DNA of 64,000 nucleotides from Cadophora sp. MPI-SDFR-AT-0126 (taxonomy: Eukaryota > Ascomycota > Leotiomycetes > Helotiales > Ploettnerulaceae). The notes under the pieces are model-generated. The model was not told where the DNA came from, made no database searches, and worked only from the letters and a program-made list of their open reading frames with translations. The stretch is from positions 620,001-684,000 of the forward strand of contig JAGMVK010000009.1 in the NCBI GenBank assembly GCA_020747065.1, written 5' to 3'. The translations under genes were made by a program, and so were the position numbers. The stretch's first letter is position 1; each line of letters opens with the position of its first letter. This document shows positions 45,601-57,212 of the stretch, piece by piece.

Positions 45601-48600
45601 CCGTCTGAGAATGATTCTGAGGCTACTGTCATTCTTTCTGATCGGAATGTTGGCCAGGACCAGCCATCCGCGGGTGAGATAGCATCGTTGCAGAAAGCTT
45701 CTAAGCAAGCACCAGAAAGCCAGCCGCCAGCAAGTGGTCCTTCGCCTAGCCTCAGCCCAGGCCCCGGATCTGTTTCTTCTCGAGAGAATGATCGTGTGGT
45801 AGTTGACCAGAAGAAGTCTGTATCTGCACGTCAGGAACCCAGCCCTCGATGTCCATCCGTATCTCTTCAAAATCTTGTACTGTCTTCACGTCCGTTCTCA
45901 CCAGATGGTTTGGAGTCTATCCCACTAGATTCTGATGTTAAAACACCTGTTGACGACACCAGCCAAGCTTGGAAAAGCTTCCAGGCGTATTCATCGAAGA
46001 AGCGCTCATCCGCTGGATACACAGCGATTCCAACTCGCCACTCATCAAGAAATCGTGTACTGAGTCCAAAGACAAAAGCCACGAATTCATTAACGAATGT
46101 CTCAGCTCAAGGATCTCATATGGGATCTCGCAGAAGATCTTTCGAACGCATAGTCTCCAGAGGAGGCCAAAGACTACGTTCAATATCATCAGCTGGCTCA
46201 CTGAGAAGTGCTGAATCTGCAGATAAAAACAAGGATGCCGTGGAGTTGGCCCCCTTGAATCATTCTTCTAATCATCGCAAGAGCATGAGCTCCGCTTCTT
46301 TTTCTGGAGAAATACTTGGCAGCAAGAATACTGTTCATTGGCTCAAGGATCTACTGTCTACAAATGGGCCATACGAGACTCGATTCACAGCTTTACCGCC
46401 AAGAACGAGAGGCGGCCGGCCTATCAGATCCCAGACGGCTCCTGTCAAGCCTATTGACGAGCTGTATTTGGGAAGAACTCCGGTTCCCGCCGATCTTGGG
46501 AAAGGCGTTGCCAACCCACAGTCAACCAAGAATCGGGATAACAAACGAAGTGATATATCAGAGACTTTCACCCGCACAATCAAAGACCTTGAAAATCTCA
46601 TGAATGAGGCTCTCTATATCGCTCGGCAAGCAACCGATAGCCCGGAAATTTGTACTCTCCAAGACGGACTTGAGAAGTCCATCAATGCTCTGCATGATAG
46701 CCAGCAGGCCGAGTCCAAAGTAGCAGCAGAAATCCCACCCCGCCCCTCGGCGAGTCGAGTTCAGTCGAGGATCTTTGCAACCCGCTGCTCAGATTCGGAT
46801 TTGAGCGACGTAAGCGTGCATGAGAGCTTGCAAAGCTATTCTGGGAGTAGCGATTCCGACCACAGCGATGAAGAATACCCTCCCATTCCAGCTCAGGTCC
46901 GAAGCATTACAGTCTCGGCAAAGAAGCTCCCCTCGAGGCATTCATCTGGATGGCCACCCACAGGTCGTGTCTCAACTCCATATCCTCCCGCGTCTTTTCC
47001 TCAGTCGCGAGCCTCTATTGCTGTTGAGTCTTATCCTGAACAAGACAGAGATGACTCAATTGATCAAATTAGAGCAGCAGATCCTCGTTCGATGCGTACA
47101 GAGACCAATGTAGACATTAATAAAACGGATACATCCTCACGGCAGCAGCCATCCAAAATAAACAGCAATGCTGGAGTTCAACCTGGATCAAGAAGAATGA
47201 CTGCGGCCACGTTTCCACCAATGAATACCGATAAGGATGGAGAGCCGTATGAAAAAGACAAGAAGCCAGAGTTTAGAACTCTTGAGCCATTTAGTGCTGA
47301 GCGGCGGAGTACTGGTCACCGCAAGAGCTCTGCCAAATCCCCAAGACGCATAAGCCCGAAAAGAGCAACTGTGACCGGCATCACTGGTCTCGAATCCAAC
47401 GCCACGATAACAAATGTCAAGGGTGATCGTCCTGGAGCAGGTGAAACAGACCCATTGCCACAGCTTACTCCTCGCCGAGGTACGGGATTTGTCCCGGTCT
47501 GCATCAAAGAGCATTCCGAGGAGGACCATGAAGCTATTCGAGCAAAACTTGCTTCCAAAGAGGTTCCTGGAAAGCAAGAGGTACGTGACTACATACTTGA
47601 GAATCGCCATCCTCCAATCACACCTCGAGCGAGTTCCATGATGTTGAGAAAGCGAGCTGAACCACCACAGTCGATATCCAAATTCATGTCTGGTCAGAGC
47701 ACACAGACTGGTCGGACATATAATTGGCAGGACGTTGATCATACCAAGATCGAGCCTTGCTCTCAAGCGGAGACCAGAAGACAAACCATCGTGCCAGAGC
47801 CACAAGTTATTGACCCAAATAGACGGCGATATTCACACAGTCTTGATGGATCTTTCATGACACATAGCGAGGTCCTCGATTTTGACACTGGGTACGGAGT
47901 TCGACATCGTGGAGGGAGAGGAGAGTCTAGTCGAAATAAGGCACATGAGGCGATAGAGTTACGAGACAGCCCAGGTTCTGACCTCCCTCAGACCACAAAG
48001 GGGCTACAGAACAGCAACAACAAGAGGAAACAATTATCACTTGGTGGTAAGAGACACGTGAGTCTCAGAGATCATCATGTCCAAGGGTTCAGTCTGGCTA
48101 GGTCTCATAAAAGACAAAAGATTGCTAGAGATTGGTCTCCCGGGCGGAAGCGATTTGTTGCAACTGTTGCTTGCATCAGCACTGCGTTGATCGGTATTCT
48201 CGTGGGGATCTACGCCGGAGAGACTCCTGCGATCCAGTACTATATCGTCGATTTTCATCACTACACTGTTCTCGGCAACGTTTTCTTTTTCATCGGTCTA
48301 GCAATTCCAACATTTTTGTTCTGGCCATTGCCTCTGCTTCACGGACGGAAGCCTTATATTATGGGATCCATGTCTCTCGCCATGCCTCTGCTTTTCCCGC
48401 AAGCTCTTGCGGTTGGGCAATTCCGATCGCCATATGTGTCAACATGGAGAGTCGGGCTCATCATGTCTCGAGCACTTATGGGATTCTGTCTCGGTTTCGC
48501 CAACATGAATTTCAAGCAAATGCTCACAGATCTGTTCGGTGCGTCGTTGCAAAGCACCAACCCTCATCAGGAGCATGTGGATGAGTTTGATGTGAGACGA

Positions 48601-50225
48601 CATGGTGGCGGAATGGGAGTCTGGCTTGGCCTGTGGACTTGGTCTGCTCTTGGTTCCATCGGCATCGGTTTCTTGATCGGAGCAGTCATCATCAACACCT
48701 TGAACCCGGCCTGGGGCTTCTATGTCAGCATTTGCATCATTGCCTTTGTGATGTTGCTGAACGTCCTGTGTCCTGAGGTTCGACGTTCTGCATTCAGAAG
48801 ATCCGTGGCTGAAGTAGTCAACGATGGAGACGTGTCTCGCAGACTAGCCCGTGGTGAAGTCAAGATGCATATGGTTCAGACCGGTCCCAAATGGTGGGGT
48901 GAAGAGTTTCATTACGGTATTATGCTTAGCCAGAAGATGTTGCGACAGCCAGGATTTCTCATCATGGCGCTGTATACTGCATGGATCTATGGACAACAAG
49001 TACTTATTACCTTGGTATGGCTCCTTGTATGTTTCAGGGACACTGCTGACGTTCACAGCTACTAGGTGCTTTGATGTCCAAAGATTACAAGTTCACATCT
49101 CCACAAGTTGGTGGCGCTGGCCTAGCGATACCGGTAGGTGCACTCATTGCGATACCATTCCAGAAGGCGTCTCTATTCAGTCGAGCTCGTCAGATAGCTC
49201 CTGTGAGTGACGATGGGACTTTCAAGAAGAAGATATCGTGGACATCGCATATGGTCCGACGATCTATTTTCGTCTTGTGCCTTCCACTGGCTGGTGTCGC
49301 ATACACTCTCTCATCTGGTGGCCCGCCGATCCCTTACATCCTTCCTATCCTGTTCGCTGCCTTGATTGGATTTCTATCGAATCTTGCCATGGCAGAATGT
49401 CACGGTATCATCATGGAAACCTTCGATACATCCGATCTTCAGCCTGGAATGACGGGTCGAAGTAGAGGATCCGCTGGTGGCAAAGCTGCAAGCAAGCGAA
49501 CAAATTATTCGTCATTCCCACGAGTTGCTTCTGGCTTTGCCATTACTCAGGGTTTCGGATATTTGATTGCTGCTGCGTCTTCTGGTGTTGGGGGAGTCCT
49601 AACACGACGCCTTGGCCAACAAGCCGCTACTGGTGTCATGGCAGGCATCCTTCTCGTCCTTTCGGTCTTGCTCCTGGGGACATTGATTCGGTACACAGAT
49701 GTACAGATCATCCCGGACTCCAAAAAAGATGAAATGGAGCGGTATCACAATGCCCGTCGAACCTCCGCCCTTCGCCACCAAGAAAGCATTGAGGAAGATG
49801 AGCCTTGGCGGCCCATAATCATTGGTAATCCTCACCACACTACGCGTCGTATGTGCCTCCTCGAGCTTGGTAGTCTCTCACGCTTCAGCGAGATACGACT
49901 AAAGAACAAGTTGGTAGACGAACAAAGTCTCGAAGCCAAGCATCCGAACCAAGCAGCCATGAACGAACTGAAGCACAAAATCCATGAAAAAGAGATGGAA
50001 GTCATGAATCATGTTCGAAGAAGCTTGAGTCGGCATAGCTCTAGAGGAAGCAAGCGGAGCCGGAGTGATGGCCCTGAGCAAGGCGATCTTGGCGGACATC
50101 GAGAGATGTTAAATCGTGGGGGTTCGGGAAACGGGTCTGGACGGCCGGCTCCCTCACGTGGAGTGAGCGGCAGGGAAAGCGCGAGGAAGGGAACGAGTAT
50201 GGCACGGAAGGGTATCGAAGAGTAG
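42691..50225 (+). CDS. Giant MFS transporter with ~1,800-residue low-complexity N-terminal extension
   Basis: Two exons (42691-49014 and 49059-50225; 44-nt intron GTATGG...TTCACAG) give 2,496 residues. Residues 1 to about 1,815 are hydrophilic, Ser/Pro/Arg-rich and probably disordered, with short conserved-looking islands such as KYWGFVPVVKEAVQNAVQIAV. From about 1,820 the protein becomes an MFS permease: YAGETPAIQYYIVDFHHY, a motif A-like LLHGRKPYI loop, RALMGFCLGFANMNF, GVWLGLWTWSALGSIGIGFLIGA, a cytosolic loop with EVRRSAFRR, then YTLSSGGPPIPYILP, AECHGIIMETFDTSDLQPGM and GFGYLIAAASSGVGG. A basic tail of about 130 residues ends the protein. Transporters with this signature are widespread but uncharacterised in filamentous fungi; substrate unknown. 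The long cytosolic domain could anchor, regulate or localise it. No frame break occurs over 6.3 kb. Confidence 0.92.
45424..45471 (+). repeat. Four tandem 12-nt coding repeats (Ala-Val-x-x)
   Basis: Inside the giant MFS gene, four consecutive tetrapeptides each begin Ala-Val (AVQN, AVQI, AVRN, AVQD; about residues 912-927). They form an amphipathic helix with a four-residue period flanked by WGFVPVVKE and IVIPPGMN. Confidence 0.85.
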
Positions 50226-50775
50226 GTATTGGAGACAGAAAGCAGAAGACTGTGACATTTGCAATGGATCACGTTAGAGCTGAGCCTGGCGAGGAAACTT
50301 GGATGAAGCAGTTGTTCAAATTGGTAATTAGGCTGTATGTTACGGTCTTTGAGGTTGTGTGGAAGTCACTTGGTGCTAGAGGAGGTGTACAGGAAGTTGA
50401 GGAGTATGGTGGTGGCTTCCAGGGCTGGTATTGGCGGGGGAGTGTGTTTTCGCTGAATGGTGAATTTGTAGAGAGAAGTGTGAGGGGTCGAGGACAGATG
50501 GAAACCTAGACTTAAAACCTTTTACTAATGCCTTCATTAGAGGTCGGAGTCTTCGTGCATGTGTTTCACGGCGTATTGTAGACCGTTCCAGTCACGATAT
50601 GCCCGCCGTTGCCTTGAGGCTTTGGTGAGTAAATACTCGTTCATGATGAAACCTTCCCAAATAGCCATGTCAAGCTTGGAACGAGTCATTTTCATCTTCA
50701 GTGTTAAACAGATAGAGAGAGTGGGAACGCATAGTTGAAAGTTCAAGTTACTTTTCTTTTGATTATCTATATATC
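50226..50775. other. Intergenic, convergent 3' ends
   Basis: This lies between the stops of the MFS gene (plus) and the polygalacturonase-like gene (minus). An 85-codon frame at 50252-50509 is probably 3' UTR. No gene is supported. Confidence 0.5.
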
Positions 50776-52329
50776 TCAGGCGGCCGTTCCGACTCCCGAA
50801 GTGAAGTTAAACACCAAATTCTTCGTGTGATCATTCGCAAACATCGGCACAAAATCTGACGCCAGATACCACGTCGGCTTCTTCATTTGATCTGCAATCC
50901 CCTTCCCGTTAATCACCAAGCCCTCAAACCTGACCCCATCAATACTCCTCTCATCATCATAGCCCTCGAAAATCGACGGATTCGCACGCGTCCCCTCATA
51001 CCGCATATTCCTCACCGTCACATTCCTGATGCCGCGCCCGGGAGAGGTGTTGTACTTGGTGTTGTACATGACGCGGAAGTTGACGAGCTGACCCTCGCGG
51101 AAATCCTCGACGCGGATGTCTTCTATCAGGACGTTCTGGATGAGGTTGCTGTCGCCTGGGTTGAGCGCGATGCAGCCTTGATAGAGCATCTGCGGCTCGC
51201 GGTGGTCGAGGATGTCGATGTTCTTGAAGACTAGCCCGTCCATGGTTTCGGGATTGTCGGAGTTCCCGTGCGTGCCGACGTTGATGGGGTGTGCGACGTC
51301 GGCCCATAAGGAGGAGTCTTGCACGGTGATGTTGGAGGTGTTGCCGTAGTAGTCCCAGCGGTGGTTGTACAGCGCGACGCAGTCGTCGGAGTTGCGCATG
51401 AAGATGTTGGTGATGAGCACGTTTTGAGAGGAGAATACGTCGATGCCGTCGCCGTTGCCTTTGCTGCTGAAGGATTTGAAATCGCTGATTGTGAGGTCCT
51501 TGGCTTGACCGGCTGTCAGAGCGTACCCGTTGGGATTCAGGGCTGTTATCCCGGAGACGGTGATGTTTGTGGAGGAGACTACGGTCACGGCACCGCCGTT
51601 GGAGTTGTAGATTACGCCGTGGCCGCGGAGAGAGGAGTTCTTTACGTTGGTGAAGTTCACGCGGGCGGTTAGGACGCCACCACCGGCTATGTAGACGGTT
51701 TTTCCGCTGGGGACTTGGAGGAGGCCGCCGGTGGAGCTCATGTTGTGGATTCCCGGACCGAAGTAGATGACATCTGGATCGTCCTCTGAAGGGACATCTG
51801 TCTCGATGGCTCCGGCAAAGAGATGTAATGCGTCGAAGACTTGCTCGTTGACTTGGATGACGAGATTTCGTGGTTGAGAGAGGGAGAATGTCAGTGTGTT
51901 TCTGTTTTTGCCATGGCCCTGGATTTGAGGCGCGATGTTGTAGGAATATGGACGCACAGTGGCGTTGTTGATGACTCCGGTGTCGTAGATTACGCGGATG
52001 GATACCGTGCCGCTGAAATCGAAGTAGGCGAATGAGGTGTCGTGGACGATGCCTGAGCCGGACGTGGTGTTTACTTCGCTGAGCTTGGCGAGGTAGATGT
52101 CGACTGGGCGCCAGGATTTGTCGGAGGCTGTTTTGACGGAGAGTGAGAATGAGGTTTTGGTCGGTTGGCTGGCTGGACGGGGATATAGCTGCAGTTTGAT
52201 TGTGCTGTTCGATGGGTTGGTAGGGTGTTGGCGAGTTGATAGTGAGGTGGAGGGAAGCGGGAGGGTGTTGCGAGCATATGTGGCGGCGAGGAGTGCCGTG
52301 GAGGCGAGCAGGGATTTGAGGGTGACCAT
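50776..52329 (-). CDS. Secreted right-handed beta-helix glycoside hydrolase, GH28 (polygalacturonase)-like
   Basis: A single exon of 517 residues. A signal peptide (about 1-19) precedes an N-terminal beta-sandwich-like region (about 40-175) and a parallel beta-helix with repeating NVLI, NITV and DLTISD strands. GH28-like catalytic features are present: GNGDGIDV (Asp about 294), NSDDCVAL (Asp 315 and 316) and GTHG (His about 354). The usual R-x-K substrate motif is not visible. Many N-x-S/T sites suggest glycosylation. Activity on galacturonan or a related polymer is inferred; another beta-helix hydrolase specificity is possible. The added N-terminal domain is not typical of small fungal endo-polygalacturonases (about 370 residues). 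The gene is intronless, unlike most genes here. Confidence 0.85.
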   Translation of the reverse strand: MVTLKSLLASTALLAATYARNTLPLPSTSLSTRQHPTNPSNSTIKLQLYPRPASQPTKTSFSLSVKTASDKSWRPVDIYLAKLSEVNTTSGSGIVHDTSFAYFDFSGTVSIRVIYDTGVINNATVRPYSYNIAPQIQGHGKNRNTLTFSLSQPRNLVIQVNEQVFDALHLFAGAIETDVPSEDDPDVIYFGPGIHNMSSTGGLLQVPSGKTVYIAGGGVLTARVNFTNVKNSSLRGHGVIYNSNGGAVTVVSSTNITVSGITALNPNGYALTAGQAKDLTISDFKSFSSKGNGDGIDVFSSQNVLITNIFMRNSDDCVALYNHRWDYYGNTSNITVQDSSLWADVAHPINVGTHGNSDNPETMDGLVFKNIDILDHREPQMLYQGCIALNPGDSNLIQNVLIEDIRVEDFREGQLVNFRVMYNTKYNTSPGRGIRNVTVRNMRYEGTRANPSIFEGYDDERSIDGVRFEGLVINGKGIADQMKKPTWYLASDFVPMFANDHTKNLVFNFTSGVGTAA

Positions 52330-53336
52330 GGCTGGAGAAGCGAGTGGATTCGAGCTGTGCTGATACTATTTCATGTAAGAAGGTGTAGGTTCCAGAAAAG
52401 AGTACTAAATATATATAGAGAAATGTGTTGGTGATTGTTTGCTGATGTTGCTTCTCGCTTAACAGAGAGCCCCCCTATTCCGGTACTTAGCCCGACCTCC
52501 GAATTTCGGGTTGCCAGGCTGCTTGGTCTCCACTCTTGATTGTCTAGGACGTGAGAGGAAGCGTGAAAGATGATCGTAAGGTAGATGCTCCGATGGTGTA
52601 CCCCGCACCCCGCATCACTTCGAGTGAGTGCAGAACCCCTGAAGTTCCTCCTGATAAAGCTCCACCAGCTCATGACAGCTTAAACAAGATCGGGGATATC
52701 GGGGATACATTAGCGGCATCGAGCCATATCACTTCATCCTTCTCTTTCGATGCAACCCTGCGGGCTGTCTGTCCGAAACCTGCCCCGCAAAATTCATAAT
52801 GATCAGTAAGTAGGTATACTTCGAAGGAATGGAGAAATGCCTTCGCGCGAGCAACCATCTGCTAATAAAGTGTTATGCCTGGTGTATGATCCTTCTGTGT
52901 ATCTTATTGGTCACGAAAGAATTCCTGCCTGAATAGAAACTGTAGAAGGTAGTGCGATGTATAGGCCATCATTTGAAGGAACGATTATCTCTGACCAGAA
53001 AAACTTAAGCTACAGCTTTGAGGTTAGCTTTCAAACGTCTCCAGCAAGTCGGACATCTTGGTTGATTTCTTCTCTCCTAAATCTGATCTTTGACGTAGAT
53101 ATATCTTTGGGTGACGTTGCTGTCTAGCAACGCACTTACAATGTAGTCTTTATCTGATATTTTTTTGAAGAAGTGCAGCCTCACCACGGGTAGGAAGTAG
53201 AGGTGGTGCGAAAAGTACTCGGTATCGAAACGTGCTTCGAATCACAAAATTTCTACTTCAGTCAGCATGTATGATTCAGTGCTATCCTTGAAATGAACAC
53301 TTTGACTTACTTCCCAACCCCATGGCATCCTATTCA
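52330..53336. other. Intergenic region
   Basis: This contains the promoter of the GH28-like gene with a TATA-like box (52410-52417) and the 3' UTR of the HET gene. No gene is supported; an 82-codon plus-strand frame at 52551 is likely chance. Confidence 0.5.
52410..52417 (-). promoter_or_regulatory. TATA box of the GH28-like gene
   Basis: The sequence TATATATA lies 81-88 nt upstream of the start codon on the minus strand, a usual fungal spacing. Confidence 0.5.
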
Positions 53337-55952
53337 TTAGCATAACACCAGACTTTCCCTCGTCAACGCTTCTACGTCCAAAATCCTATTCCCATGTCGC
53401 AGCGACAGAATTCCTATCCGCCTCCAACCGCCCTCGAAAGGCATCAACACAAGAAATACTCTACGGGGCTCCGAACCCGCCCACATTTCTTCATATTTCG
53501 GGTTGTAGTACGTTGTACTCAGCACCAAAGCGATTTTCCACTTCAAATTCAGAAACTCGCCTTCAGCAAAGTCAGGCACGTCGGCTCGGGCGCAGTCGAG
53601 GTCTATATCCAGTCCTCCATTCTTTCCATCTATGAGAAGCGATGAGGTGAGATTGATCTTGAATTCCCATTCCTTATATCCGTATTCTCTTCGGCTTATC
53701 GAAAGGCTTGCGATATCACCAGTCTGCGTTTCGATCTTGATGCGGGGTCCAGCTTCAGGCACTATCTTGCCTGTACTTCTGATCCACGCTTCGTTAAAAG
53801 GTAGCCATTGTAGAAGTCCAGCCTCGTCTGGTTTCTGCTGCGTCCAAACTTGAACGTTGCTGTGGAGGTTTAGCAGCACGTCACATTCGAGCTCTGTCGA
53901 ACCAGAGAAGTCCTCCTCGTAGCGGAAGGGGCCCTTCTGGAGGCTCAACCAGGACCAGGACGGCATACCGGTACGACGCTCGAGTTTGCTCGGGTTCTGG
54001 TTGTTGCTTTCGTAGTCAAGGAACCAGGTCAGGCCATAGAGGAAGGCGAGTAGGGGGGATGGGTGGAGAGGCTCGCCGGGTCCAGGAAACTCGTCATAAG
54101 GGTAGTGGAACCAGTTCCCTGCGTGAAAAATGTTGGGCCGGTGTCGTTTCCTGGTAAGATTGAGGGGAGATGAAGTAATAATGCGCTTCGATTCTTCCTG
54201 TGTGACTATCTGAGGGCCGTGCATCTCTAGAGTCAGATCTGCTGAAGGTGAAGGGACCTTTGGAGCATCTTTATGTAGCTCTCTACCCTCGCGCGTGACG
54301 AGAGGCACACCAAAGAAAGTGAAATACTCGACACGATTAAGAATACCTCGGAACGCATCGAGAGTGTCAGATTCCCAACTGATATTTCGTCTCAGCAACT
54401 CGTTAGCAAGGAATTGGAATCTTTCCAGCACAGTCATGTCACCATTGCGACTGTTATCCGAATCTGTCGTCCGGCATCCAAACACTGAATTGATGTTCGT
54501 CTCAGTCTTCAAATCGTAGCTACTTAATCTCGGCAATCGCGGTAATGCCTCGTGTCTGCATGTAGTCTTGCAGAGGAATTGTAGTTGCTTGGGACCGAAG
54601 ATCAGGCAGCGCGTCGACAGATACGCTTCTTGAAAAGTCCAAGCCCGGGAGGCCCATTTCGACTGTTTGACCGTGGTCAAGACATCGGGGCCCACTAGAA
54701 CTACCTTGTGGTCTCCAATCCAAGCCGAAGGCTGGAGGTCACGAGAGATGAGAGGAAGTGTCCCTGTGCCAGGCAAACCAGAGCTGTCGTCAACTCCACT
54801 GGCTGCAACCAGCGTAACTTTAGCAGCTTCGTAGATCTTATCCATGAGAGAGAGTTGAAATGCTTTGGTGACTGGGTCATTCTGATCGATGCAGTACCTG
54901 TCAACCCAGAGATATCGCTGTCCTAGAGCTCGCGTCACGGCCATGGCATCGACGATAGTCCTTGGGACGTTGGCTGGTACTTCGCTAAGCTTTATCGGCT
55001 TGCTAGTCTCTGGTGGATCTGCTTTGACCGGTTGTGGGCCCCAGACATAACTCAAGGCTAGATATTCTGCGCCGACTGGTAGCGGTATGATCTTCTGTGA
55101 GTCTGACAAACAATCTACCACATCGATAATACCAGAAAGGTTACTGGAAGATGCTTGACAGGCAGGGTGGAAGGCTCCGCAGTCTTGAATCCAGGTTTTC
55201 GCTGAGTCGAGGTCGGCTTGGGACGGATCCAGAAGTCTAGCAAGGAATGGTGACCGATCATCTTCAGAAAATTCCCCATTTGTCTCTGTAGGAACCAGAA
55301 GGGTCTCTTTATGAATACCTTCCATTGGCGGTGGGAGATATCCCAGTCTTCGACGCGATAAACGAACGCCATTATCCTCACTGACAGCGAGCCCCATTAC
55401 GAAGTGCTCAGGGGGGTAATCGAGGGCCACACGCCTCTCCTTTTCATCTAAAATATTGATGACATACAATCCATACTTCTCGCCAGTCTTGTATGCAGGA
55501 AGCTGAGAGATTAATCTACACAGCTCGCAGTCGGAGAGTGCTGCTTCGGTGCTGGCGAAGTCATCAAAGATATGGGATGCTGTGGCAGAAGGTTCAAATA
55601 CTTGGTTGCTATGACGGGCAAGAATTGAATCGCGCTCACACAAATGCTGGATAGGAGTCTGCGCTGGACTTTGAGGCTGGGTGATACCTTCTTGCTCCCG
55701 CAAACATCTAAGCATGTCCGTTTGACGGGTTTCCAGAGCTGGACCTTCAACATTGAGTCGACCAGTGCGCTGGTAGCCCTCGTATGATGGGACCATGGAG
55801 ACACTGTCCATCCAATCTGAAGACATGATACGAATCGCTGTTGTCACAGCGTATCGCTTGCAAGGATATTCGACTTTCTGCTCCAATATTCTACAAATGT
55901 TGAAGAGAATGCGAGGTATGACTGGAGCCTTGTCGTGTGAAGCATGGTACAT
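53337..55952 (-). CDS. HET-domain (heterokaryon incompatibility) protein
   Basis: A single open frame of 871 codons. The HET domain lies at about 297-450: EYLALSYVWG, VPRTIVDAMAVTRALGQRYLWVDRYCIDQ, KIYEAAKVTLVAASG, and further on SKWASRAWTFQEAYLSTRCLIF. These are the three classic HET blocks. About 250 N-terminal residues include a CELCRL motif and GxHPAC-like Cys (about 259-265), common in fungal HET proteins. The C-terminal region contains a GMPSWSWLSLQKG motif typical of the family. HET proteins trigger regulated cell death on non-self recognition in hyphal fusion; alleles are polymorphic. The true start may be the internal ATG at 55826 (MSSDWMDSV), since the first 42 residues look unlike the rest. 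No partner NLR or prion-type gene is adjacent. Confidence 0.9.
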   Translation of the reverse strand: MYHASHDKAPVIPRILFNICRILEQKVEYPCKRYAVTTAIRIMSSDWMDSVSMVPSYEGYQRTGRLNVEGPALETRQTDMLRCLREQEGITQPQSPAQTPIQHLCERDSILARHSNQVFEPSATASHIFDDFASTEAALSDCELCRLISQLPAYKTGEKYGLYVINILDEKERRVALDYPPEHFVMGLAVSEDNGVRLSRRRLGYLPPPMEGIHKETLLVPTETNGEFSEDDRSPFLARLLDPSQADLDSAKTWIQDCGAFHPACQASSSNLSGIIDVVDCLSDSQKIIPLPVGAEYLALSYVWGPQPVKADPPETSKPIKLSEVPANVPRTIVDAMAVTRALGQRYLWVDRYCIDQNDPVTKAFQLSLMDKIYEAAKVTLVAASGVDDSSGLPGTGTLPLISRDLQPSAWIGDHKVVLVGPDVLTTVKQSKWASRAWTFQEAYLSTRCLIFGPKQLQFLCKTTCRHEALPRLPRLSSYDLKTETNINSVFGCRTTDSDNSRNGDMTVLERFQFLANELLRRNISWESDTLDAFRGILNRVEYFTFFGVPLVTREGRELHKDAPKVPSPSADLTLEMHGPQIVTQEESKRIITSSPLNLTRKRHRPNIFHAGNWFHYPYDEFPGPGEPLHPSPLLAFLYGLTWFLDYESNNQNPSKLERRTGMPSWSWLSLQKGPFRYEEDFSGSTELECDVLLNLHSNVQVWTQQKPDEAGLLQWLPFNEAWIRSTGKIVPEAGPRIKIETQTGDIASLSISRREYGYKEWEFKINLTSSLLIDGKNGGLDIDLDCARADVPDFAEGEFLNLKWKIALVLSTTYYNPKYEEMWAGSEPRRVFLVLMPFEGGWRRIGILSLRHGNRILDVEALTRESLVLC

Positions 55953-57212
55953 TGTTATGCTGACCTGTACCGTCAGTAAAGCTCATCTGTATACTTCAAA
56001 GAACGAAAGCCACGTCGGCGCATGCCGGTCGGACAGAATTTGCACCGATTGGATGCTGTGTGACCGAGGCTGCGTGTATGGGAGGCGTTTTCTGAAATAT
56101 GTCAACACTTTTCGTCCAATTCAAAGAAGTAGCAGATCATGGCATAGATGTTAAATTGCGAGATACCCAAATTGAGTCATGCTGGAATCATAAGGACTGG
56201 TATACTTTAAGTGACTAAGGGAGAGTCAACAACCAAGACTTGAAGGAGAGAGGATGTAATATATAGTATTCTTGAATTAAAGAACGACCGAGGGTACAAA
56301 AAATGGACTCAAGGTAAACTTTGACTATGCCACTGAAGGTCCAGTCCGCGTCTAGCTGCTAGCTTAGAGAAGAGGATCTCTTCCCCTCGGGGCTTAACCA
56401 TACCTTTAGGGGACAAAACAAGACAGGCAAATGCTGCTGCTTTACTTGGAATAAGAAATGCTTTCTGACTGGAGGGCTTGTAACAAATGATAGAGAGGAG
56501 CCCGACCAAAACTTATAGATGCATGTGCACGAGCCGTTGAGGTTCAATGTCCCGAACAGTACAAAATGCATGCTACCCACAGATTGAAGCAATCCTCCAA
56601 TACTCAGCTCAGGTTATGGACTTTCATCTCCTATTGGCAGTTTCCGAATACTCAGATGCTCGCTCTTCCAGACAGCCTGATGCCCGCACTTGCGAGCTCG
56701 GCTTCGTAACACTCAGATCCGGAAGAAATCCATCGACTTGTATAAGTTGCGAGATCTGGCTCGACACAACTCGACGCCCCTAACTTTGCTGATGAAGCAC
56801 TACTTCCAATGAGACCTACCAGAAGGCAGTGGTACTTCGCAGACCTTCTGCGGCTGTCTCTCCCCAATCTGACATCATTGTCCACAACTCAGGTAAATTC
56901 CACGTATCCAGTCTTGCAGTCGCACGTCCCTATCTTTGTAGCATAATCCAGTATCACAATCACTCACTTCCAGATCCCATATCGTCATGAGAAGCAAACG
57001 CCTTGATTGTAATGTACGGTCCTCAGGTTTCATGTGGAATTATGCCACCTTCCATATTGCCCATGCCATCGGAATCCATGCACGAAAAAACGAGGAAGCC
57101 GATTTGCGAAAAATAGTATGCGTTGAAAGACAAAAAGCCCAATTTCCGCAACACCATTTTTGCCGCCTCCATCCTCCCGCACACCATATGCCCCAGAGAA
57201 GTGACCAATCGT
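55953..57212. other. Intergenic region
   Basis: This contains the HET gene promoter and the RPS24 3' UTR. Short frames are present, none protein-like. No repeats or RNA genes were recognised. Confidence 0.5.

Noticed and set aside
51319..51672. Long frames on the plus strand opposite the GH28-like gene
   Set aside because: They are shadows of the GC-rich coding sequence on the minus strand; repetitive Val/Gly/Asp composition gives them away.
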